A stretch of 64,000 bases of DNA from Paeniglutamicibacter psychrophenolicus (GTDB lineage Bacteria; Actinomycetota; Actinomycetes; Actinomycetales; Micrococcaceae), in NCBI RefSeq assembly GCF_030812255.1, contig NZ_JAUSSH010000010.1, forward strand, positions 1 through 64,000, in the 5' to 3' direction. Positions 36,205-44,245 of the stretch are shown piece after piece (positions within the stretch are counted from its first letter, which is position 1; every line of letters begins with the position of its first letter). Position numbers and translations under genes: made by a program. The notes under the pieces were generated by a model. That model was not told where the DNA came from. It was given only the letters and a program-made list of their open reading frames with translations, and ran no database searches.

Positions 36205-36861
36205 TTAGGCGTGCTCGTGCGCGGTTTCCTCGCGGCGGCGCATCGTGGCCACTGCGACCACGGCACCCAGCAGCGCCAGGAGGCCGAAGCCCAGCGACAG
36301 GTACAGCGGGGTGTTGTCCTTCTCCTTGGCCACCGCGGTCATTTCGCCGGAAGCGGTGCGCATGTCGAAGCTGACGGTGTTGCCGTCGATCTGCGCGCCG
36401 CTGCTGGCACTGACGATCTCGCCCGGGAAGGTCACGGTCATCGTGGATTCGGTCAGCGTCGAGGTGTCGCCGCCTGCCAAGCCCTGGGCGGAGAAGTAGT
36501 ACTGGCCGCCGCGGAATTCGATGTTGACCTTCGGGCCGAGTTCCCCGGAAAGGTCTCCCATCTCGGTCAGCGACTTGTCATTGACCGTGAAGAGGTAGCC
36601 CTTGAACCCGTCCTGGTCGTAGGGGGTCTTCGTGGCTTCCTCGGGGAAGTTCTTGAAGAGCTCTTCCTCGGTGGTCCCCACCTGGCCCAGGACCTCCGCG
36701 ACGCTGGCGTCGCCGACAACCTTCTTGTCGAAGGCCATCACCATGCTCAGCGAGGCCTTCTCCGGGCTGGAAACCACCAGATCCACATCCATCTTCATGC
36801 AACCGGTCAGGCTCAACACCAGTGCCACCATCACACCAATGACGGATACGATCTTCTTCAT
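36205..36861 (-). CDS. LppM-family lipoprotein
   Basis: A 218-residue exported protein. The signal peptide ends in the lipobox LTGC, a beta-rich LppM domain follows (MKMDVDLVVSSPEKASLSMV), and a C-terminal membrane helix (LGFGLLALLGAVVAVA) is capped by RRRE. The protein is therefore anchored at both ends. LppM of mycobacteria is an envelope protein linked to host interaction. Its role in environmental actinobacteria is unknown. The start is set at the ATG after GAGGAG (5 nt); a TTG one codon earlier is possible. Confidence 0.85.
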   Translation of the reverse strand: MKKIVSVIGVMVALVLSLTGCMKMDVDLVVSSPEKASLSMVMAFDKKVVGDASVAEVLGQVGTTEEELFKNFPEEATKTPYDQDGFKGYLFTVNDKSLTEMGDLSGELGPKVNIEFRGGQYYFSAQGLAGGDTSTLTESTMTVTFPGEIVSASSGAQIDGNTVSFDMRTASGEMTAVAKEKDNTPLYLSLGFGLLALLGAVVAVATMRRREETAHEHA

Positions 36862-37005
36862 CAAATCTCCTCAACGTTCGGGGCACTGTTCGGCAATGAT
36901 GCTCCCGGTTCAACATTCAACTCTAGTGGCTGGGGCGCTTGGGCCAAGAATTGCCCCGGTGGCTTCGGGCCACTGGCCCGATGCCGATGGCTAGACTTGG
37001 GCAGC

Positions 37006-37509
37006 ATGAACACCTGGGAGCGCACACGCGAGGTGGCCAACTGGCTGAACCTCAGCACGATCAGTGGATTGGCGCTGGCATTGGCTTCCCGTTGCCCCGT
37101 CGCACGCGGTGAACGCGGAATCCTCCATGCCAGGAACTACACACCCGCATGGCCCCGGGCCGGGGCGTTCACGGTGGGCAACGTCGTCTTCTTTCGCACC
37201 CCGCCCCACGGTCCGGAGCCCGACCCCCGGTTGCTGGCGCATGAGGAAACACACAGCACCCAATACGCCCTGTGCCTGGGGCTGCCGTTCCTTCCGCTGT
37301 ACTTCGCGGCGGCCGGATACTCCTGGTTGCGCACCTCGGATCCGGCCTCGCGGAACATCTTCGAACGCGCCGCGGGCCTGCGGGCCGGCGGCTACCGCGA
37401 GGCCCCGGTGCGCAAGCTGGCACCCGTGCTCGCCGCGCAGCTGCGCAGGATCCGGGGACCGGGCACGGGAACACCCTCGGCCGCATCCACAGGAGGAACC
37501 CCCACATGA
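37006..37509 (+). CDS. HExxH-motif protein of unknown function
   Basis: The 167-residue product contains LLAHEETHSTQYALCLG around residues 77-93. The HEETH is a candidate zinc-metallopeptidase motif, followed by a hydrophobic segment (LPFLPLYFAAAGYSWL). No signal peptide is apparent. I do not recognise a named family. TAGACT lies 8 nt upstream of the ATG, suggesting a leaderless mRNA. Its stop overlaps the start of the SIMPL gene by 4 nt, so the two products are likely made together. Confidence 0.75.
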   Translation: MNTWERTREVANWLNLSTISGLALALASRCPVARGERGILHARNYTPAWPRAGAFTVGNVVFFRTPPHGPEPDPRLLAHEETHSTQYALCLGLPFLPLYFAAAGYSWLRTSDPASRNIFERAAGLRAGGYREAPVRKLAPVLAAQLRRIRGPGTGTPSAASTGGTPT

Positions 37510-38159
37510 AAACCGCACCCTCGATCACCGTCACGGGAACCGCATCCGCCCCGGCCGTGCCCGACATCATGGCCATTTCCCTCTCCGTCACCTCGCACCA
37601 TGCACAGGCGGCCGAGGCCTTCGCGCTGGCCGCGGCCAGCGCCGGCGCGGTCATCGCCGCGGTGGCATCCGCGGACCCGGCGGCGGAGCTCTCGACCACG
37701 GGGATCACGCTCACTGCGCGCACCAGCTGGCGCAACGAGGAAGCCGTGCTTCTGGGCTACGATGCCGAAACCACCATCGAGGCCACGAACCTGGCAGTGG
37801 ATGCGGTGGCCACCGTGCTCTCCGCCGCTGTCGGTGCCGGAGGGGACGCGCTGCGGATCCACTCCCTGCGTGCGGAGGTCTCCGATCCGGCAAGCGCCCC
37901 GGAAACGGCTCGCGAGCTGGCCTTCGCCGACGCCCGCGCCAAGGCCGAACAGCTGTCCCGGCTGGCCGGAGCCCGGCTCGGGGCCGCGCTGAGGGTGCGC
38001 GAATCGGCCCACGAGCCGGCACTGCCGCTGCAGCGCGCCAAGGCCGTCGCCATGGCGGCGTCCTCGATGCCGGTGGTGGCAGGCCGGCGGGATCTTTCGG
38101 TGGCACTCGAGGTGACCTGGGAGTTGCGCTCAGCCGGAAGACCGGGGACCGGAACCTAG
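37506..38159 (+). CDS. SIMPL-domain protein (DUF541)
   Basis: A 217-residue SIMPL/DUF541 protein. It begins ITVTGTASAPAVPDIMAISL, the usual first strand, and carries LAFADARAKAEQLSRLAGA, the family helix, near residue 135. There is no signal peptide, unlike many SIMPL proteins, so it may be cytosolic. The ATG overlaps the stop of the HExxH gene (ATGA). It converges on pcp with a 4-nt overlap. Confidence 0.88.
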   Translation: MKTAPSITVTGTASAPAVPDIMAISLSVTSHHAQAAEAFALAAASAGAVIAAVASADPAAELSTTGITLTARTSWRNEEAVLLGYDAETTIEATNLAVDAVATVLSAAVGAGGDALRIHSLRAEVSDPASAPETARELAFADARAKAEQLSRLAGARLGAALRVRESAHEPALPLQRAKAVAMAASSMPVVAGRRDLSVALEVTWELRSAGRPGTGT

Positions 38160-38788
38160 TATTCGGTGCCCGCGCTGAGCAGCGGCTCGGCCGCGTTGTC
38201 CAGTGCCAATTGGGCCACGGCGGCCACCGCCGTGGCCATCTCTTCGAGGCCGGGGTGGGTGGCGTCCATCCATGGAACGTGGATGAAGCCGGCTCGGATA
38301 CCCGGCACCCCGGCGGTGCGGTGCATCAGCGCATAGAACACCTGGTTGCAGACAAAGCTCCCGGCCGAATACGAGATGTTCACCTCGATGGCGTCCCGTC
38401 CGGGGGCCGGTTCCCGCAATGCCTGCAGGGCGGCCTTCAACGGAAGGGTGGCAAAGTAGGCAGCCGGAGCCCCCGCCACCACCGGCCGGTCGATGGGCTG
38501 GTACCCGGCGTTGTCCGCGATCCGGGCGTCGATGTGGTTGATGGCGACCTTTTCCAGGCCCATGGTGGTTCTCCCGGCGGCCAGCCCGAGGCTGATCACC
38601 ACGCTCGGCCGGTGCGACTCGATCAGGTGATCGAGCACTGTTGGCGCGGCGGCGAAGGCGCAGGGAAGTTCCGCGGCATGCACCTCCAGTCCCTGTCCGC
38701 GCAGGATGTGCGCGGCCTGCCGGGCAATGGCGAAGGACGGATTGAAGTCATCTCCCCCGAACGGCTCGAAGCCGGTCAGCAGGATCAC
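38156..38788 (-). CDS. pcp: Pyroglutamyl-peptidase I
   Basis: Pcp removes N-terminal pyroglutamate from peptides. The 210-residue C15 peptidase has the opening LTGFEPFGGDDFNPS, the glutamate of GRTTMGLEKVAIN, the catalytic cysteine in SYSAGSFVCNQVFYALMH and the histidine in GFIHVPW, forming the full triad. Length is normal. The GTG start overlaps the stop of the preceding nudix gene (GTGA), so the two are coupled. Confidence 0.94.
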   Translation of the reverse strand: MILLTGFEPFGGDDFNPSFAIARQAAHILRGQGLEVHAAELPCAFAAAPTVLDHLIESHRPSVVISLGLAAGRTTMGLEKVAINHIDARIADNAGYQPIDRPVVAGAPAAYFATLPLKAALQALREPAPGRDAIEVNISYSAGSFVCNQVFYALMHRTAGVPGIRAGFIHVPWMDATHPGLEEMATAVAAVAQLALDNAAEPLLSAGTEY

Positions 38789-39219
38789 CGGGTGGCTCCG
38801 GCCAGCGTGTCGGCGAGCACCGCGTGCACGATCGGCAGGTCCGCCGGGATCCAGTCCAGGGCCGCCAGGGCGTCAGCGTCCAGGTCGACCCAGACCAGCT
38901 GGTCGTGGTCCTCGAGGGTGTCCGGGGTTCCGTCGGAGATCTCGGCGAACCACACGCGCATCGCCGCGGTCTCGTTCAGCACCCAGCCCTCGGGAACGGG
39001 ACCGAACACCTCGCTGCCCAGAACCACCCGGACGCCGAGCTCCTCGGCCAGTTCGCGCCGGACCCCGGCTTCGCAGCTCTCCCCCGGTTCAAGCTTGCCG
39101 CCGGGAAATTCCCACAACCCGGCCAGCATCGGCGGGGAGGTGCGCCGGGCGGCAAGCAGCTTGCCCGGGGCACTGAGCGAATCCAGGATCGCGGCTGCGA
39201 CTATTTGCTTGTAAGCCAT
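38785..39219 (-). CDS. Nudix hydrolase, 8-oxo-dGTP diphosphatase type
   Basis: A 144-residue MutT-like enzyme. The complete nudix box GGKLEPGESCEAGVRREL continues into AEELG (Gx5Ex7REUxEExGU). WEFPGGK before the box is typical of MutT proteins that clear 8-oxo-dGTP, although the substrate is not certain. The ATG lies 5 nt after the cation-transporter stop, and the 3' end overlaps pcp by 4 nt, so the three genes form one unit. Confidence 0.92.
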   Translation of the reverse strand: MAYKQIVAAAILDSLSAPGKLLAARRTSPPMLAGLWEFPGGKLEPGESCEAGVRRELAEELGVRVVLGSEVFGPVPEGWVLNETAAMRVWFAEISDGTPDTLEDHDQLVWVDLDADALAALDWIPADLPIVHAVLADTLAGATR

Positions 39220-39224
39220 GGGAC

Positions 39225-40172
39225 CTAGCCCTGCCCGGCAGGCGTCTCGGGAACACCATCGGTGGAGACCAGGATGTCCGGCTCGATGTAGATCACGCAC
39301 TTGTGCTCCACCGCGGCGCGGATCCGTGATTCGGCCCCGTCGATCGCGGCGGCAATCTGTGCCCCGGTGGCGTTGGCGGGCACGGAGACCTTCGCCGCGA
39401 CCAGGATTTCCTCGGGCCCCAGGTGCAGGGTCTTGAGGTGGATCAGGCGTGCGCCCTCGGCGGTGATGGCCGATGCGATCAGGTTCACGTGCTCGGCGGT
39501 TGCCGATTCGCCCAGCAGCAGGGACTTGGTTTCGACCGCCAGCACGATGGCGATGGCGACCAGGAGCAGGCCGATGCAGGCGGTGCCCGCGGCGTCGAAG
39601 ACGCCGTTTCCGGTCAGCAGGGTGAGGCTGACGCCGCACAGCGCCAGGACCAGGCCGATGAGCGCCCCGAGGTCCTCGAGCAGGATCACCGGCAGCTCCG
39701 GTGCCTTGGCGGTCCGCACGAACTTGGCCCAGGACTGCTTGCCGCGCACCAGGTTGGATTCCTTGATCGCGGTACGGAACGAGAAGCCCTCGGCAATGAT
39801 CGCGCCGATCAGCACCGCCAGGGGCACCCACCACCACTTGCCTTCGATGCCGTGCGGGTCCTTGAACTTCTGCCACGCCTCATAGAGCGCGAACAGGCCG
39901 CCGACACTGAAGAGCACGATGGAGACGATGAAGGAGTAGACGTAGCGTTCCCGGCCGTAGCCGAAGGGGTGTTCCTGGTCCGCTTCCCTCCGGGCCTTCT
40001 TCCCGCCAACGAGCAGGAGGATCTGGTTGCCCGAGTCGGCCACCGAGTGGATGGCTTCGGCGAGCATTGAGGATGAGGCCGTCACGGCCCACGCCACAAA
40101 CTTGAACAGCGCAATGGTCAGGTTGGCCGCCAGTGCGGCAACCACCGCTTTCGTTCCCCCCGATGCTGCCAT
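39225..40172 (-). CDS. Cation diffusion facilitator family transporter (ZnT9-like subgroup)
   Basis: A 315-residue membrane protein with about six helices. The first metal site is MLAEAIHSVADSGNQILL (HxxxD). The later helix has LLEDLGALIGLVLAL, where other CDFs have a second HxxxD, as seen in the ZnT9-like subgroup. HPFGYGRERYVYSFIV is another subgroup hallmark. The C-terminal cytosolic domain follows from about residue 215. Expected substrates are divalent metals such as zinc, but the altered second site makes this uncertain. It is first in a unit with mutT and pcp. Confidence 0.9.
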   Translation of the reverse strand: MAASGGTKAVVAALAANLTIALFKFVAWAVTASSSMLAEAIHSVADSGNQILLLVGGKKARREADQEHPFGYGRERYVYSFIVSIVLFSVGGLFALYEAWQKFKDPHGIEGKWWWVPLAVLIGAIIAEGFSFRTAIKESNLVRGKQSWAKFVRTAKAPELPVILLEDLGALIGLVLALCGVSLTLLTGNGVFDAAGTACIGLLLVAIAIVLAVETKSLLLGESATAEHVNLIASAITAEGARLIHLKTLHLGPEEILVAAKVSVPANATGAQIAAAIDGAESRIRAAVEHKCVIYIEPDILVSTDGVPETPAGQG

Positions 40173-40324
40173 GGCGTCCCTACTCTCTATGGTTCGTGTG
40201 TTCCAGGTTCCCGCACGAGGTTCCGTCCGGCCGCTCCGGCAGTCGGCATACAGGAGGTCTTGACATGGTGTTTCGGCATTCCTGCCCCATCCTATGCCAC
40301 GGCTTGGCCCGTGGCGGGGTGGGC

Positions 40325-41233
40325 TCAGCCGCGGCGCTGGGCGCGCGCGGAGGCGTACAGGCACATGGTGGCGGCCGTTCCCACGTTCAGCGATTCGGCG
40401 ATCCCGTACAGCGGCACCGCCACCCGGTGGTCCGCTCCGGCCAGTTCGGTCTCGTCCAGGCCCTGGCCCTCGTTGCCGAAGACCCACACGGTGGGATCCT
40501 CCAGCACCGGCTGGCCCTCCGGGGCAGGTTCGGTGCTGCCGGCCCGACGTGCGGCGCTGGCGTCCTGGAGGGCGTCCAGGTCCGCTGCCCCGTAGCCGTC
40601 GGCGGCCAGGATGGTGGAGCCCTGGCCCTTGAATGCGGCCATGGTCGCACCGAAATCGGCGTTGGTGATGATGGGCAGGTGGAAGATGGAGCCGACGGTG
40701 GAGCGCACGGCCTTGGGGTTGTAGATGTCCACGCTGCCGGAGGTGAGCACCACGGCATCGGCGCCTGCGGCGTCGGCGGCGCGGATGATGGTTCCGGCGT
40801 TGCCCGGGTCCTGCACGCGGGTCAGCACCGCCACCAGGCGCGGCTTGGTGGCCGCCACGTCCTGCAGGCTGTTTTCGGGGATGACGCATACGGCCACGAT
40901 GCCCTGCGGTGTCACGGTGTCGGCGATCGCCGCCAGGACTTCCTGGTTGACCAAGCGGGTGTGCACGCGCTCGGCCTTGTTCGACATGACCTCGAGTTCG
41001 GGGTGCTTGTCCAGGCAGTCCTCGGTTGCGTAGACCGCGCGGACCACCTCGGTCCGGCCATGTTCGGCGTTCTCAAGATGCAGGCGCAGGGCTTCTCGGA
41101 CGGCCTGCGGGCCCTCGGCCAGGAACTCGCCGCTGCGGGCGCGTCCGGTGCGGGTGGCCAGTCGGGCCACTTCGCGAACCTTTTCGGCACGGACGTTGGT
41201 CATGGTCAGTTCGTTGTCTCCGGCAAGATTCAT
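40325..41233 (-). CDS. TrmH/SpoU-family RNA 2'-O-methyltransferase
   Basis: A 302-residue SPOUT-class methyltransferase. After an N-terminal substrate-binding domain (ARSGEFLAEGPQAVREAL) it has the three knot motifs: TRVQDPGNAGTIIRAADAAG, VFGNEGQGL and YGIAESLNVGTAATMCLY. The target is rRNA or tRNA ribose. It follows rplT directly in the same direction, but a terminator and a TAAAGT hexamer 7 nt before the ATG suggest its own leaderless transcript. A second ATG ten codons in (MTNVRAEK) is a possible start. Confidence 0.92.
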   Translation of the reverse strand: MNLAGDNELTMTNVRAEKVREVARLATRTGRARSGEFLAEGPQAVREALRLHLENAEHGRTEVVRAVYATEDCLDKHPELEVMSNKAERVHTRLVNQEVLAAIADTVTPQGIVAVCVIPENSLQDVAATKPRLVAVLTRVQDPGNAGTIIRAADAAGADAVVLTSGSVDIYNPKAVRSTVGSIFHLPIITNADFGATMAAFKGQGSTILAADGYGAADLDALQDASAARRAGSTEPAPEGQPVLEDPTVWVFGNEGQGLDETELAGADHRVAVPLYGIAESLNVGTAATMCLYASARAQRRG

Positions 41234-41257
41234 GAGAACGACTTTACCGGGGATACG

Positions 41258-41295
41258 CCAAAGGGACGGAATCGCAAGCGATTCCGTCCCTTTGG
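41258..41295 (-). terminator. Terminator of the infC-rpmI-rplT operon
   Basis: An 18-bp perfect inverted repeat (41258-41275 with 41278-41295; CCAAAGGGACGGAATCGC) sits 23 bp past the rplT stop. It lies between rplT and the promoter-like hexamer of trmH. Confidence 0.8.
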
Positions 41296-41318
41296 ACAAG
41301 AGCTTAGAAGCTCAAGGA

Positions 41319-41954
41319 TTAGGCGTCCTTGATCTGCTGGCGGGATTCGCCACCTGCAGGCTCGAAGCCGGCTGCCTTGGCGGATTCGATGGTCTCGAAC
41401 CAAACTTCGGCAACGGTCTGGTCGTACCAGGTCGAGCCCGGAACGTGGTACTTGTTCGACTGGGCGTTGCCCTTGATGACGAAGCCTGCCGGAGCCTCTG
41501 CCCCTTCGGCAGCCGGAGCGGCAGCCTTCTTGGCAGCGGCCTTTTTGGCAACCGGGGCAGCAACGGCTGCGGCGGCGGCCTTCGGGGCGTTGACATCGGC
41601 CGGGAGGGCGTTCTTGGCAACGGCAACCAGGGTGGCGAATGCGTTGGCATCCGACACGGCCAGCTCGGCAAGCATGCGGCGGTCAACCTCGACCTCAGCG
41701 GCCTTCAGGCCCTGGATCAGGCGGTTGTAGGTCAGGCCGTTGGCGCGGGATGCAGCGTTGATGCGCTGGATCCACAGGCGACGGAAGTCACCCTTGCGCT
41801 TGCGGCGGTGGCCGAAGCTGTAGACGAACGAGTGGAGCAGCTGCTCCTTGGCCTTGCGGTACAGGCGCGAACGCTGACCGCGGTAGCCCTTGGCGCGTTC
41901 AAGAATGACGCGACGCTTCTTATGGGCGTTTACTGCCCGCTTCACACGTGCCAC
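41319..41954 (-). CDS. rplT: Ribosomal protein bL20 with a long C-terminal extension
   Basis: Residues 1 to about 118 are ordinary L20 ([20 protein letters not shown]..., with the 23S-binding and autoregulatory helices). Most L20 proteins end there. This one is 211 residues long: an Ala/Lys/Pro linker (about 119-155) leads to a compact C-terminal module with [19 protein letters not shown] and [20 protein letters not shown]. That module resembles the small 'sunset'-like domains found as add-ons in actinobacterial proteins. Its role on the ribosome is unknown. It is last of the infC-rpmI-rplT operon. Confidence 0.95.
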   Translation of the reverse strand: MARVKRAVNAHKKRRVILERAKGYRGQRSRLYRKAKEQLLHSFVYSFGHRRKRKGDFRRLWIQRINAASRANGLTYNRLIQGLKAAEVEVDRRMLAELAVSDANAFATLVAVAKNALPADVNAPKAAAAAVAAPVAKKAAAKKAAAPAAEGAEAPAGFVIKGNAQSNKYHVPGSTWYDQTVAEVWFETIESAKAAGFEPAGGESRQQIKDA

Positions 41955-42060
41955 GTGTGTACTCCTTTGTTTCTGTCTCGCCCAGCCGCATCGTGGCGGT
42001 CTGGCGAAAAATCTTTATGTGGTCGGGAATCCAGGATCGGAATCCCAAGACGGACTGGAG

Positions 42061-42255
42061 TTAGATACCGAGCATCCGCTTGATGGTCTTGACGTCCGCC
42101 TTGGCGACCAGCTGGTCAGATGCCAGGCGACGGGTGATGCGGGAGGACTTGTGCTCCAGGTAGTGACGGCGGTTGGCCTGCTGGCGCATGATCTTGCCGC
42201 TACCGGTGAGCTTGAAGCGCTTCTTGGCGCCACTATGGGTCTTGAACTTCGGCAT
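42061..42255 (-). CDS. rpmI: Ribosomal protein bL35
   Basis: The 64-residue basic protein begins [20 protein letters not shown], the signature of bL35, and has normal length. It lies between infC and rplT, the universal bacterial order. The 105-bp space to rplT and 123-bp space to infC are unremarkable. Confidence 0.97.
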   Translation of the reverse strand: MPKFKTHSGAKKRFKLTGSGKIMRQQANRRHYLEHKSSRITRRLASDQLVAKADVKTIKRMLGI

Positions 42256-42378
42256 ATCCGCCGTTCTCCTTACTTGCTCCCGGGGACCTGTCGGGCCGGG
42301 GATCTTGCGAACTCCCGCGTTTGGGGGAATCCGTGGTTCTGGTGTTGCTCTTGCGAGCGTGCCCTGCTCGGGACGACC

Positions 42379-43425
42379 TTACTTGGTCGTCCCGGGCTTG
42401 GCGGCGCGGGTTGCGGGCTTGGGACCCGGCTTGCCCGCAGGCTTTGGAGCCATGGCCATTGGCTTGGGAACGGCCATCGGCTTCGGTGCTGCAACCGGCT
42501 TGGCTGCAACGGCCGGCTTGGCGGCCGGTGCCGGAGCGGTGGCCGGTGCCGGAGCGGTGGCCGGTGCCGGAGCGGTGGTCGGCCTGCTGGCTGCCGGACG
42601 AACCGGAGCCTTGCTGGCTGCCGGACGGCTGGACGCATCGCGCACCGGGGCCGCCTTGACAGGGGCCTTGGCCACTGCCGGGGCTGCCTTGACCGGGGCG
42701 GCCTTGGGTGCGAGCTTGGCGGCGGCCTCTTCGGCTGCTGCTTCCGCACGTACCTTGGCAAGCTTTTCCATGATGTCCGACTCGATGACATCGGCAACCG
42801 AACCGCCGATGTCGCCCTGGGGCTCCGAGGTGTCCATCTTCGCCTTGGGGTTCGCTGCCTTGGCCTTGTCCGCATCGCGCTGTTCGTTGCGACGGGCTTC
42901 GGCCTTGGCCTCTGCCTTGTTCTTCAACGGTCCAACAACCATGACCATGTTGCGGCCATCGATGCGGGGGCTCGACTCGACCGCGCCGACTTCGGCAACG
43001 GCCTCGGCAAACTTGTTCAACAGGCGGATGCCCATTTCCGGACGCTGCTGTTCACGGCCGCGGAACTGGATCATGGCCTTGACCTTGTCACCAGCGCCGA
43101 GGAAGCGCAGCGCGTGCCCGACCTTGGTTTCGTAGTCGTGCGTGTCGATCTTCAGTCGGAAGCGGACTTCCTTCAGCACGGTGTTCGTCTGGTTCTTGCG
43201 CGTTTCGCGTGCCTTGACGGCGGCCTCGTACTTGTACTTCCCGAAGTCCATCAGCTTGCACACGGGAGGCTTGGCAGTGGGTGCCACCTCCACGAGATCA
43301 AGGTCGGACTCGATGGCAAGACGAAGAGCATCCTCAATACGGACAATGCCAACCTGTTCACCGGCAGGCCCGACAAGCCGCACCTCTGGGACGCGGATTC
43401 GATCATTAATGCGTGGATCGCTAAT
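42379..43425 (-). CDS. infC: Translation initiation factor IF-3, probable AUU start, long Ala/Pro tail
   Basis: IF3 binds the 30S subunit and checks start-codon pairing. The N-domain ([20 protein letters not shown]) and C-domain ([17 protein letters not shown]) are intact over about 165 residues. A roughly 180-residue Ala/Pro/Lys-rich tail follows, with three ATAPAP repeats. The frame has no ATG or GTG where homology begins. AGGAG lies 6 nt before an ATT (43423-43425) that opens the conserved segment, so the start is probably AUU. This is the known autoregulatory start of infC in other bacteria. The predicted product is 348 residues. Confidence 0.92.
   Translation of the reverse strand: MSDPRINDRIRVPEVRLVGPAGEQVGIVRIEDALRLAIESDLDLVEVAPTAKPPVCKLMDFGKYKYEAAVKARETRKNQTNTVLKEVRFRLKIDTHDYETKVGHALRFLGAGDKVKAMIQFRGREQQRPEMGIRLLNKFAEAVAEVGAVESSPRIDGRNMVMVVGPLKNKAEAKAEARRNEQRDADKAKAANPKAKMDTSEPQGDIGGSVADVIESDIMEKLAKVRAEAAAEEAAAKLAPKAAPVKAAPAVAKAPVKAAPVRDASSRPAASKAPVRPAASRPTTAPAPATAPAPATAPAPAAKPAVAAKPVAAPKPMAVPKPMAMAPKPAGKPGPKPATRAAKPGTTK
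42524..42577 (-). repeat. Three perfect 18-bp tandem repeats inside infC
   Basis: The unit GCCGGTGCCGGAGCGGTG occurs at 42524-42541, 42542-42559 and 42560-42577. It encodes ATAPAP three times in the IF3 tail. Such perfect in-frame repeats can change copy number by slippage. Confidence 0.85.
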
Positions 43426-43474
43426 GTGTTGCTCCTGAGTAGTTCGTAGTTTCAGGCCACCGCAACAAAAGGAA

Positions 43475-43506
43475 AGGCCTTCGGCTGCAGGTGCAGGCGA
43501 AGGCCT
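43475..43506 (-). promoter_or_regulatory. Attenuator-like hairpin in the infC leader
   Basis: A 9-bp stem (43475-43483 with 43498-43506, AGGCCTTCG) encloses a smaller CTGCA/TGCAG hairpin. On the minus strand it is followed by TTTCCTTTTG. It lies about 50-80 nt upstream of the infC start, in the position of a leader attenuator. Control by L20 or IF3 is inferred from other bacteria. Confidence 0.6.
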
Positions 43507-43711
43507 CGAATTCGATCGATGAAAAATCATCCAACCGACGAATCCCGCGGGATCAATCGGTACCGAACTTACCCGGCCGCCTGATTCGGCTGCTGCGGGT
43601 GGGAGTGGCCTCCACTTGCATACTGAACCCAGGCGCTTTCGGTCGCATCCACCGAAGTGGAGGACGCACCCAAATGCACGGATTCAGTCGGTCTATGGAA
43701 AGCTTAGCAGT

Positions 43712-44077
43712 ATGAGTACTCCTGAAACCAATCCGGACTCCAACAACGCCACCAACGAGATTCGCGACATTGCCGAGGTGGCAGCCGTTGAAATCATCAC
43801 CACCGCCGCCGTGCACCTCATGAGTGCCGCCGCGGTTAAATGCGGCCTGGCCGAGGGCCACGACGCCGAAGAGCTCAAGGACCTCGACGAGGCCCGCAAG
43901 CTCATCACCGCACTGGCCGGCCTGGTCACTTCCGCAGCCCCGGAAATCGGTTCCCAGCATGCCGGACCGTTGCGCGACGGCCTGCGTTCGCTGCAGCTGG
44001 CCTTCCGCGAGGCCTCCGCGTTCCCCGACGAGCCGGGCAAGGGCCCGGGCGAAAAGCTCACCGGCCCGGTGAACTAA
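43712..44077 (+). CDS. DUF1844 family protein
   Basis: A 121-residue protein with the DUF1844 core, VEIITTAAVHLMSAAAVKCGLAE, followed by a helical section (EARKLITALAGLVTSAAPEI). Function is unknown, but the gene is a frequent neighbour of infC in actinobacteria, where it is divergent as here. The start ATG lies 181 nt after the infC frame opens on the other strand. A bidirectional terminator follows. Confidence 0.88.
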   Translation: MSTPETNPDSNNATNEIRDIAEVAAVEIITTAAVHLMSAAAVKCGLAEGHDAEELKDLDEARKLITALAGLVTSAAPEIGSQHAGPLRDGLRSLQLAFREASAFPDEPGKGPGEKLTGPVN

Positions 44078-44190
44078 CACCCCCGAAATCCAGGTAACAC
44101 TTCGACCCATGGACCGTTGGCCGCCGAGAGATTGACCACACCGGGGCTTCGAGGCATTCCGGTCTTCCTGCTTCGGCTCGGCCGCACGGC

Positions 44191-44228
44191 AAAAAATCCC
44201 CCACCGGTTTTCCGGCGGGGGATTTTTT
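44191..44228. terminator. Bidirectional rho-independent terminator
   Basis: AAAAAATCCCCC (44191-44202) pairs with GGGGGATTTTTT (44217-44228), and an inner CCGG/CCGG extends the stem. A-run and T-run on both sides make it active for both the DUF1844 gene and the convergent MFS gene. Confidence 0.92.
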
Positions 44229-44245
44229 GTGGTCCTGGCTTGGCC

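Noticed and set aside
42524-42577. Tandem repeats as a possible CRISPR or mobile repeat
   Set aside because: The 18-bp units have no spacers, stay in frame inside infC and encode ATAPAP, so they are a coding repeat.
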